Assembly (NCBI GenBank): GCA_902795985.1
Contig: CADBNG010000018.1
Span: 1 to 20,116, forward strand
Direction of reading: 5' to 3'
From: an uncultured Lachnospiraceae bacterium
GTDB taxonomy: Bacteria > Bacillota_A > Clostridia > Lachnospirales > Lachnospiraceae
DNA: 20,116 bases
Part shown: in pieces, positions 8,455 to 14,739 of the stretch
How the letters are laid out: every line of letters begins with the position of its first letter
Position numbering within the stretch: the first letter of the stretch is position 1
Translations under genes and position numbers: made by a program
The notes under the pieces: model-generated
Told to the model about the DNA's origin: nothing
What the model saw: only the letters and a program-made list of their open reading frames with translations
The model's database searches: none

Positions 8455-8597
8455 AACACAAAAGGGACAGGCACTTTGTGCTGAACAATAACACAAAAGG
8501 GACAGGTATTATGCCGGAAAAAGGCAAAATATCTGTCCTCTTAAATTGTGTTTCTTTTTTATCGGAAAACAGCACAAAGTGCCTGTCCCCTTTGTGT
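8455..8597. repeat. Nested palindromic element (outer 27-bp inverted repeat around an inner hairpin)
   Basis: The outer arms are 8456-8482 and 8571-8597; the second is the reverse complement of the first with one mismatch in 27. Both carry the motif AAGGGACAGGCACTTTGTG or a near copy. Inside lies a third copy starting with AACACAAAAGGGACAGG (8490-8506), which pairs with a decayed complement at 8528-8552 to form a long imperfect hairpin closed by TGCC/GGCA. The element fills the gap between the convergent L,D-transpeptidase and symporter genes. No convincing coding sequence is inside it. It looks like a mobile-type palindromic repeat (REP/MITE-like) without a transposase in the window. Confidence 0.85.
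8490..8560 (+). terminator. Probable intrinsic terminator of the L,D-transpeptidase gene
   Basis: The inner hairpin of the palindromic element (left arm 8490-8515, right arm 8523-8553) is followed by TTTCTTTTTT (8551-8560) on the plus strand. The stem is imperfect but long, and the T-rich tail sits where a terminator for the upstream gene is expected. Confidence 0.55.
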
Positions 8598-8603
8598 CAC
8601 AGA

Positions 8604-9992
8604 TCAGATGATGCCGAGGGACATCAGGAGCAGGACGATCAGCAGGGCGGGCGCGCAGTATCGGACCATCAGGGTGTACAGGGCGCGCCGTCCGAATTTT
8701 TCTCCGTTTTTCGTTGCTTCCGCGATAATGACTTCCGGCTTCAGGACCCAGCCGATGAGGATGCAGGTACCGATGGATACGACCGGCATGCAGATATAGT
8801 TGCTGATATAGTCCATGATATCCAGTACCTGGGCTACGGAACCGTTCGGAAGGGTGTATTCGAAATACAGGACGTTATAGCCGAGACAGACAATAGTGCC
8901 GAGAATAAAGGCAATGACGGTCTCAAAGGCTACGGCTTTGCCGCGGCTCCAGTGCAGGCGGTCGATCAGGCTGGAAACAATTGCTTCCAGAATTGACATG
9001 GCACTTGTAACAGCCGCGAAAAGAACCATGGCAAAGAACAGCGGTCCGATTACATTGCCGATGGGGCCCATGGCCGCGAAAATCTTCGGCAGGGATACGA
9101 AAATCAGGGACGGGCCGGCGGACATGCCTTCTGTTCCCATGAATACATAAACGGCAGGAATGATCATGATACCGGCAAGGAACGCTACCAGTGTATCGAA
9201 GATTTCAATCATATTGATGGAACGGACCAGATTGGCCTGATCCGGAACGTAGGAACCGTAGGCGATCATAATACCCATGGCAACGCTCAAACTGTAGAAC
9301 AGCTGGCCGAGGGCATCCATTACGGTATAGAAAAAGCCTTTAGCGGTCAGACCTTCAAAATTGGGGATCAGATAGATCTTCAGTCCGTCCAATCCGGTCA
9401 CAACGGAACCGTCGTCCGCCGTGTTTGTTATGGTCAGTGAAAAGATGGCGATGCCGATAACAAGAACCAGCAGGATCGGCATGATGATCCTTGAGGATTT
9501 CTCAATACCGGAACTGACCCCGAGATAAATGATTACGGCGCAGGCCACCAGAAAGACCGCCATAAATACGATCGGGGAAAACTGGCTGGTGATGAATCCG
9601 GTAAAGAAGCCGTCGGCGGAGGCCGACAGACCCTGACCGATGATATAGGTTACGGCATATTTCAGAACCCAGCCGCCGATCACGCAGTAATAGGGCATGA
9701 TCAGGAACGGTACAATATAAGCGATCGGCCCGATCCATTTCCAGCCTTTATGCAATACACCGTATGCGGTCAGCGGACTCTGCCGGGTTTTCCGGCCGAT
9801 GGCGACTTCGGTGGTCAGAAGAGCGAAACCGAAGGTCAGAGCCAGAATCAGATAGACAACAAGAAAAAGGCCGCCGCCGTCCCTCGCAGCCAGATAGGGG
9901 AAACGCCAGATGTTTCCAAGCCCTACCGCGCTGCCGGCTGCCGCCAGTACAAAACCGATACTACCTTTGAATAATCCCCTTTTTGCGTCCAT
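8604..9992 (-). CDS. Sodium-dependent amino acid transporter, NSS/SNF family
   Basis: Integral membrane Na+-coupled symporter of the neurotransmitter:sodium symporter family (LeuT/TnaT fold), probably importing an amino acid; the substrate is not readable. The 462-residue protein has roughly 11-12 hydrophobic helices, and TM1 carries the Na+/substrate-site block GSAVGLGNIWRFPYL preceded by the cytoplasmic RGLFKGS. The start was set at ATG 9992 (minus) because AAGGAG lies 7 nt upstream and the sequence MDAKRGLF matches family N-termini. An in-frame extension to 10082 is not supported. The gene is monocistronic on the minus strand, converging on the L,D-transpeptidase and diverging from the AlkZ-related gene. 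Confidence 0.93.
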   Translation of the reverse strand: MDAKRGLFKGSIGFVLAAAGSAVGLGNIWRFPYLAARDGGGLFLVVYLILALTFGFALLTTEVAIGRKTRQSPLTAYGVLHKGWKWIGPIAYIVPFLIMPYYCVIGGWVLKYAVTYIIGQGLSASADGFFTGFITSQFSPIVFMAVFLVACAVIIYLGVSSGIEKSSRIIMPILLVLVIGIAIFSLTITNTADDGSVVTGLDGLKIYLIPNFEGLTAKGFFYTVMDALGQLFYSLSVAMGIMIAYGSYVPDQANLVRSINMIEIFDTLVAFLAGIMIIPAVYVFMGTEGMSAGPSLIFVSLPKIFAAMGPIGNVIGPLFFAMVLFAAVTSAMSILEAIVSSLIDRLHWSRGKAVAFETVIAFILGTIVCLGYNVLYFEYTLPNGSVAQVLDIMDYISNYICMPVVSIGTCILIGWVLKPEVIIAEATKNGEKFGRRALYTLMVRYCAPALLIVLLLMSLGII

Positions 9993-10011
9993 TGAAAACT
10001 CCTTTACGAAA

Positions 10012-10040
10012 CCGGCGGAAGGAATGCAGCCGGCTTTTTT
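10012..10040 (-). other. Leader hairpin of the symporter gene
   Basis: CCGGC (10012-10016) and GCCGG (10029-10033) pair around a 12-nt loop, extended by G-U and A-U pairs on the minus strand. It lies within the predicted 5' leader of the symporter, just ahead of its ribosome binding site. On the plus strand the stem is followed by TTTTTT (10035-10040), so it could stop antisense transcripts. Confidence 0.4.
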
Positions 10041-10053
10041 AGTATATTTTAAT

Positions 10054-10082
10054 ATCTTACCTCGAAATATATGATTATTCAA
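10054..10082 (-). promoter_or_regulatory. Candidate sigma-A promoter for the symporter gene
   Basis: On the minus strand TTGAAT (10082-10077), a 17-nt spacer and TAAGAT (10059-10054) give 4/6 matches in each hexamer in a strongly AT-rich intergenic region. The predicted leader is about 55 nt. Confidence 0.45.
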
Positions 10083-10123
10083 TAATGCGGATACTTCTTT
10101 TCAATAATAAATAACGCAATTCT

Positions 10124-10151
10124 TTGCGCTTCCGTAAAATAGTGTTATATT
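10124..10151 (+). promoter_or_regulatory. Candidate promoter for the AlkZ-related/phosphorylase genes
   Basis: TTGCGC (10124-10129), a 16-nt spacer and TATATT (10146-10151) with an upstream TG (10143-10144) form an extended -10 type promoter. The leader of ~50 nt contains CGGCTCCG pairing with CGGAAGCCG (one bulge) just before AGAGGA, the ribosome binding site of the next gene. Confidence 0.5.
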
Positions 10152-10206
10152 TATAGGGAAATAAAATGCGGCTCCGGGAAGAACGGAAGCCGGAAGAGGA
10201 TCTGAA

Positions 10207-11304
10207 ATGACGTCAGGATGGAAAAGTCCGACAATTCGAACGCAGAAAGATCTGGAGGGAGCCGTCTCTTCCTTCGGTATTCTCCCGCTGTTTAAAAATG
10301 CCATCCCCGGTTTCTCTGTGGAGGAACATGCCGATCCTTCCGTCTGGTTTTCCGGGGAAGAGGGCGTCTGGGAATGGAAGGGCCCGGTGATCCGGAACCT
10401 TCACTGCGCTTACGGTAAATTTCTGGGGAATAAAGCCGTTTTTATCAGTAAGGAATGGTTCCCGGATTTTGCCAACTGGCGGCGGGACGGCTATGATTTC
10501 GACGCCCGGTTTGATGACGAACTGGCATCCTGGCAGGATAAGCGGCTTTTTGAGCTGACCGATAAAATGGCGCCGGTTTTGTCCGGAGACCTGAAAAAGG
10601 AAGGCAATTACCGTAAAGGCGGCAATGGGGGCTTTGAAGGCATCATGACCCGGCTGCAGTCCCAGGGTTATATTCTGATCACGGATTTCGTTTATAAGGA
10701 AGACCGGTACGGCAGAAAGTTCGGCTGGGGAGTGGCGCAGTATTCCACGCCGGAAAAGTTTTTCGGAGAGGTATTTACAAAAAATGTTTACCGGAGGGAA
10801 CCGATGGAGTCTTACCGGCGGATTTATGATCATCTGACCGGGATGTTCCCGGACTGTGATCCGAAGACGGTTGAACGGTTCCTGAACAAAAACACCGGTG
10901 TTTCCAGGCCTTCCGGCAGGAAAAACTGGCTGGTTCCTTCCAATCCGAAATATTATGACGTAATTGCGGCGTTTGAAGCGGAAGAGGAGATCCTCTGGAA
11001 GCAGGGCAATGACAACATGCGTCCCGGCGATATTGTTTATCTGTATCTGGGCCTTCCGTATTCTGCCATTTTGTATCGCTGCGAAATCACGGAAACGGAT
11101 ATTCCCTATACCGGCATCAATGAACATGTTCATCTGACGAAACTCATGAGCATCCGCCGCCTGGAAGCCTATCCCCGGGATCTTCTGACCCTTGCGCGGT
11201 TGAAGGAATACGACGTGGTGACCGTACGCTGCGCCCGCGGCATGCCGGACCGGCTGGCGCATGATATCGAAGAGGGCCTGTTTTCTTCCGGAGCAAACCA
11301 ATGA
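10207..11304 (+). CDS. AlkZ-related protein with C-terminal EVE-like (PUA-fold) domain
   Basis: Residues about 1-230 resemble uncharacterised proteins that I recall being named AlkZ-related, with blocks IPGFSVEEH, AYGKFLGNKAVFISKEWFPDFANWRRDGYDFD and YGWGVAQYSTPEKFFG-like sequence (here FGWGVAQYSTPEKFFG). AlkZ-type proteins are DNA glycosylases that unhook cross-linked bases, but the relation is by recall only and activity is unproven. Residues about 239-345 (W241, WKQ, the G274-D275 turn in RPGDIVYLYLG, and YSAILYRCEIT) fit the EVE/PUA-like pattern seen in modified-base readers. AGAGGA lies 6 nt before the ATG. The stop overlaps the nucleoside phosphorylase gene by 4 nt. A base-modification or repair role is inference. 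Confidence 0.75.
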   Translation: MTSGWKSPTIRTQKDLEGAVSSFGILPLFKNAIPGFSVEEHADPSVWFSGEEGVWEWKGPVIRNLHCAYGKFLGNKAVFISKEWFPDFANWRRDGYDFDARFDDELASWQDKRLFELTDKMAPVLSGDLKKEGNYRKGGNGGFEGIMTRLQSQGYILITDFVYKEDRYGRKFGWGVAQYSTPEKFFGEVFTKNVYRREPMESYRRIYDHLTGMFPDCDPKTVERFLNKNTGVSRPSGRKNWLVPSNPKYYDVIAAFEAEEEILWKQGNDNMRPGDIVYLYLGLPYSAILYRCEITETDIPYTGINEHVHLTKLMSIRRLEAYPRDLLTLARLKEYDVVTVRCARGMPDRLAHDIEEGLFSSGANQ

Positions 11305-12065
11305 TACAGAAGAACGAATATCCCATTCTTGAATATGATCCGGATTCTCCGGAAATACTGAAAGCCGGAGGACGTCTGAAGGACTTAAAGCTCCCGGAAA
11401 AATGCGTTTACGCTTTTCTCGGGGATACCGTTTATGAGTTTGCAGAGCAGCACGGAGCAGTACAATGCGGCACCATCTTTTCCATCACCCGGGAGTTTCC
11501 CATCTGGACACTGGAGTATAAGGGGGAGGAGATTGCCCTGTTTGCCGCGCCTGTTGGCTCGGCGGAGGCTTCCATGAACCTGGACTGCATGATTGCCCGG
11601 GGAGCAGGAAAAATCGTCTGTGCCGGATCCTGCGGTGTTCTGACAGACCAGCCGGAAAATGCCTTTCTGATTCCGGTGCGGGCCCTGCGGGATGAAGGGG
11701 CCTCCTATCAGTATCTGCCGCCTTCCCGGTTTGTGGATCTGGATCCCCGGATGATCCGGAAAATAAAAGAAGTTCTGGATCAGAACGGGATTCCCTGGAG
11801 TGAATGCGTCACCTGGACCACGGACGGGTTCTTCCGGGAAACGAAGGATATGGTGGCTTATCGAAAAGAAGAAGGATGTACCGTGGTGGAAATGGAATGC
11901 GCCGGGCTTGCGGCCTGCGCGCAGAAAAGAGGGGTACAGTTCGGACAGCTGCTGTTTACAGCCGATTCCCTTGCGGGAGAGGACGGACATGAAGAACGCG
12001 GCTGGGGGATCGGATCGCGGATGACGGCACTGAAACTGCTGTTTGAGATCGCCCGCAGCTTATAA
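11301..12065 (+). CDS. Nucleoside phosphorylase (PNP/uridine phosphorylase superfamily)
   Basis: Cytosolic enzyme expected to split a nucleoside with phosphate into base and ribose-1-phosphate. The 254-residue chain has the superfamily blocks: PVGSAEASMNLDCMIARG and KIVCAGSCGVL (phosphate and core region) and VVEMECAGLAACAQ, where the ME pair contacts ribose. A late Asp in FTADSLAG is the expected base-contacting acid. The base preference is unclear; the sequence is closer in feel to uridine phosphorylase-like proteins than to hexameric PNP. Its ATG overlaps the AlkZ-related stop (ATGA), so the two are translated together. The next gene starts 38 nt downstream without a visible terminator, so an operon with the ABC-GNAT gene is possible. 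Confidence 0.88.
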   Translation: MIQKNEYPILEYDPDSPEILKAGGRLKDLKLPEKCVYAFLGDTVYEFAEQHGAVQCGTIFSITREFPIWTLEYKGEEIALFAAPVGSAEASMNLDCMIARGAGKIVCAGSCGVLTDQPENAFLIPVRALRDEGASYQYLPPSRFVDLDPRMIRKIKEVLDQNGIPWSECVTWTTDGFFRETKDMVAYRKEEGCTVVEMECAGLAACAQKRGVQFGQLLFTADSLAGEDGHEERGWGIGSRMTALKLLFEIARSL

Positions 12066-12103
12066 CTGGACCTGATGAGCTTACCGACAGAAAGGAGCTT
12101 GCC

Positions 12104-14455
12104 ATGCCGGCACCTGTACGCGGCCTCGGCCCCCGGGGAATCCTGACCGAAGAAGAAAAGGCCAACGCGCCGAAGCTGTCCAAAGGACTGCTGAAGCGGA
12201 TCTTTTCCTATATCACGCCCTATAAATGGCAGTTCCTTCTGGTTTTCGTTACGATTGTCATCGCGTCGGTAGTGGGACTGCTGCCGTCGATCATTACCGG
12301 ACGGATTGTGGACGATGCCCTGGTCGGGCATAACCTGTCCCTGCTGATCCGTCTGCTGATCTATGCCCTGATCGCCCTGACGGCCAGCCAGTTGATCGGC
12401 ATGCTGGAGAGCTATATCAACGCCTGGATTTCCCAGCGAATCATTTTTGATATGAAAAACCAGATGTATAAGCATCTGGAATATATGCCCCATGCTTTTT
12501 TTACAACAGAGAAGCAGGGCGATATTATTACCCGCATGAATACGGATATCAGCGGCGTCAGCAGTGTAATCAGCGGTACGCTGGCCTCCCTTGTCAGCAA
12601 CACCGCGACCGTGGTTACCACGCTGGTGGCGCTGTTTACCATGAGCTGGAAACTGGCCATTGTGGGAATTGCCATCCTTCCGCTTCTGATCATCCCGACC
12701 CGGAGCGCCGGTCGGAAACGGTATGAAATGGCCACCCGGAGTCAGGCGAAAAACGACGAGATGAACCAGATCATCAATGAAACGCTTTCCGTCAGCGGTT
12801 CGATGCTGGTGAAACTTTTTACAAGAGAAAAGAAAGAATATGATAAGTTTGTCCGCGTCAATGAGGAGGCGACAAAGTATTCCCTGAAAGAAGCCCGCAG
12901 CGGGAAATGGTTCATGGTCATCATGGGCATGTTTACCCAGCTGGGACCGCTTCTGATCTATTTTGCCGGCGGACTGCTGATCATCCGGCAGTACGACCCG
13001 GCACTGACCGTCGGTACCGTAACGGCGATGGTCGCCCTGATCAACCGGCTGTACCGGCCGGTGGAATCCCTTCTGAATATCCAGGTGGATTTTACCCGTT
13101 CCCTGGCCCTGTTCTCCCGGATTTTTGATTATCTGGACCGGGAAAACACCATTACTTCACCGGAGGACGGAAAGAAGCCGGACGTGACCGATCAGCCGAT
13201 CCGCTACGAACATGTGCGGTTCGGTTATGAACCCGGACAGCTGATTCTGACCGATGTGGATTTTGAAGTTCCCGGCGGTCAGATGTATGCCGTTGTCGGT
13301 CCCTCCGGATCCGGAAAATCCACCATTGTCAATCTGATCCCGCGCCTGTATGACACGGTCAGCGGGACGGTTTCCATTGCCGGGGTGGACGTACGGGATT
13401 TTGATCTGGAATATCTGCGGCAGAACATCGGCATGGTCACGCAGGACACTTATCTGTTCAACGGCACCATCCGGGACAACCTTCTGTACGCACGGGATGA
13501 TGCCTCAATGGAAGAGGTGGAAGCGGCCTGCCGCGCCGCGAATATCCACGATTTCATCGTCAGTCAGCCGGAAGGATATGATACCGTCGTGGGAAACCGG
13601 GGGCTGAAGCTTTCCGGAGGAGAAAAACAGCGGCTGTCCATTGCCCGGGTGATTTTAAAGGATCCGAAGATCCTGATTCTGGATGAGGCGACTTCCGCGC
13701 TGGATTCCATCTCGGAAAACGCCATTCAGGAGGCACTGGAGCTTCTGATGAAGGGGAGGACCAGCATCGTGATTGCCCACCGGCTTTCCACGATTCTGCA
13801 GGCAGACCGAATCCTGGTCATTAAGGACGGTGTGATAAAGGAGAACGGAACGCATGAAGAACTGCTGGAGCAGGACGGGGTCTACAAAGAGCTGTATGAG
13901 ACTCAGTTCCGGCCGGCACTGGATCTGGAAATGAATTCGTCGAAGGAAGAAATCGACCTTCGGATCCTCTCATCCCAGTATCAGGTCCGCCGTATTACGG
14001 AAGCCGATATTACGGATGTATACCGGCTGTACCGCAACAACCGGAAGTATTATCGTGAAGCCGGGGTCAAACCCCATCTGCGGGATCTGACGGACGTGAT
14101 CACCGACGTGCCCAAAGGAGCATCCGCGGATCACAAACTGTTCGCGGGCTTCTATGATGAAGATGAGGACCTGGTGGCAATCCTGGACCTGATCACCGGG
14201 TATCCGGACGCGGAATCCGCGTTCATCGGCTGGTTCATGGTGGATGCCGGCCGTCACCGCCAGGGAATCGGATCCTCTATTTTCGCGGATGTACGGGCAG
14301 CGCTTAAGGGGCTGGGATACCGGCACGTTTCGCTAGGCGCAATCAAACGCAATGATGAGGCGGTTGAGTTCTGGAAAGAACAGGGGTTCTCGGTGGAGCA
14401 GGAGGAGTATTCGGATACGGAAGGACGTTCCTGTCTGATGGGCAGGGAAATCTGA
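12104..14455 (+). CDS. ABC exporter half-transporter fused to a C-terminal GNAT acetyltransferase
   Basis: A 783-residue protein. Residues about 25-320 are a six-helix ABC exporter membrane domain; 370-600 are the ATPase with Walker A GPSGSGKST (399-407), signature LSGGE (503-507), Walker B ILDEAT (D527, E528) and H559. It should work as a homodimer or with a partner exporting a small molecule or lipid. The frame does not stop at the usual ABC end (LYETQFRPALDLE) but continues into a complete GNAT domain (about 625-783) with the acetyl-CoA loop RHRQGIGSS. Met610 (ATG 13931) matches where a free-standing GNAT of this group would begin (174 residues); no good internal ribosome binding site precedes it. 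AAAGGAG lies 6 nt before ATG 12104. Confidence 0.92.
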   Translation: MPAPVRGLGPRGILTEEEKANAPKLSKGLLKRIFSYITPYKWQFLLVFVTIVIASVVGLLPSIITGRIVDDALVGHNLSLLIRLLIYALIALTASQLIGMLESYINAWISQRIIFDMKNQMYKHLEYMPHAFFTTEKQGDIITRMNTDISGVSSVISGTLASLVSNTATVVTTLVALFTMSWKLAIVGIAILPLLIIPTRSAGRKRYEMATRSQAKNDEMNQIINETLSVSGSMLVKLFTREKKEYDKFVRVNEEATKYSLKEARSGKWFMVIMGMFTQLGPLLIYFAGGLLIIRQYDPALTVGTVTAMVALINRLYRPVESLLNIQVDFTRSLALFSRIFDYLDRENTITSPEDGKKPDVTDQPIRYEHVRFGYEPGQLILTDVDFEVPGGQMYAVVGPSGSGKSTIVNLIPRLYDTVSGTVSIAGVDVRDFDLEYLRQNIGMVTQDTYLFNGTIRDNLLYARDDASMEEVEAACRAANIHDFIVSQPEGYDTVVGNRGLKLSGGEKQRLSIARVILKDPKILILDEATSALDSISENAIQEALELLMKGRTSIVIAHRLSTILQADRILVIKDGVIKENGTHEELLEQDGVYKELYETQFRPALDLEMNSSKEEIDLRILSSQYQVRRITEADITDVYRLYRNNRKYYREAGVKPHLRDLTDVITDVPKGASADHKLFAGFYDEDEDLVAILDLITGYPDAESAFIGWFMVDAGRHRQGIGSSIFADVRAALKGLGYRHVSLGAIKRNDEAVEFWKEQGFSVEQEEYSDTEGRSCLMGREI

Positions 14456-14494
14456 GCCGCGAAGCGGGAAGATGCGGGAAAGCACCGATATTTC

Positions 14495-14523
14495 TTGACC
14501 GCAGCAGGCCGGAATGATATGAT
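14495..14523 (+). promoter_or_regulatory. Strong sigma-A promoter of the ABC importer operon
   Basis: TTGACC (14495-14500), a 17-nt spacer and TATGAT (14518-14523) give 5/6 matches in each hexamer. The expected +1 at about 14530 leaves a ~210-nt untranslated leader before the lipoprotein ATG at 14740. Confidence 0.8.
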
Positions 14524-14528
14524 ATTTC

Positions 14529-14739
14529 CGGTGTTTATGAAAACACTGAAAGGTGCTGAAGCGCCTGTATGGTTTTGGGATAATCTGTTATACAAACTCG
14601 GGTAAGACGAGAGAAGTGTATCATGAAGGTGCACGATTCTATATATGGAATCGCGTACCTTTTTTATGTCAGGTTCCGCAAAGACGTGAGAGAAGTGGTA
14701 CGGATTTCGCAATGGCAAAGAAATTCGGAGGATGACAGT
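14529..14739 (+). ncRNA. Structured leader with conditional terminator (candidate riboswitch/attenuator)
   Basis: Stems visible in order: P1 14529-14536/14541-14548 (loop ATGA); P2 AGGTGC-TGAA-GCGCCT (14551-14556/14561-14566); P3 14589-14593/14616-14620 with an inner CTCG/CGAG stem (14597-14600/14608-14611) and unpaired purine-rich sides; then an intrinsic terminator (14626-14665). The 3' arm of P2, GCGCCT, can pair equally well with AGGTGC (14627-14632) in the 5' arm of the terminator. P2 and the terminator can coexist, while the alternative pairing breaks both, which is the classic switch layout. I do not recognise the aptamer as a known class. The ligand is unknown; a metal or a related small molecule is plausible from the downstream genes. 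Confidence 0.6.
14626..14665 (+). terminator. Intrinsic terminator inside the operon leader
   Basis: A 14-position stem, AAGGTGCACGATTC (14626-14639) against GAATCGCGTACCTT (14648-14661), with one G-U pair and one A-C mismatch and an 8-nt loop, is followed by a T6 run (14660-14665). It lies 75 nt upstream of the first gene and after the operon promoter, so it would block the operon unless prevented from forming. Confidence 0.8.

Noticed and set aside
8478..8996. Plus-strand open frame running through the palindrome into the symporter gene
   Set aside because: Made of repeat sequence and the antisense of a conserved transporter; no ribosome binding site or domain.
9993..10082. N-terminal extension of the sodium symporter
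   Set aside because: The extension overlaps the leader hairpin and promoter, while MDAKRGLF with AAGGAG upstream matches family starts.
10213..11301. Long open frame (362 codons) on the minus strand opposite the AlkZ-related gene
   Set aside because: It mirrors the plus-strand gene, has no ribosome binding site or recognisable domain, and the plus strand carries clear family motifs and a promoter.
14580..14595. Possible Fur-type operator (GATAATCTGTTATAC)
   Set aside because: Only a partial inverted repeat, located about 50 nt inside the transcript rather than over the promoter.
14688..14712. T-box-like sequence (AAGTGGTACGG) in the importer leader
   Set aside because: It lacks the full T-box consensus, lies after rather than before the terminator, and the leader is too short for a stem I with specifier loop.
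14623..14739. N-terminal extension of the lipoprotein from ATG 14623
   Set aside because: It would translate through the leader terminator and place 39 residues before a textbook lipoprotein signal; ATG 14740 has GGAGG at good spacing.
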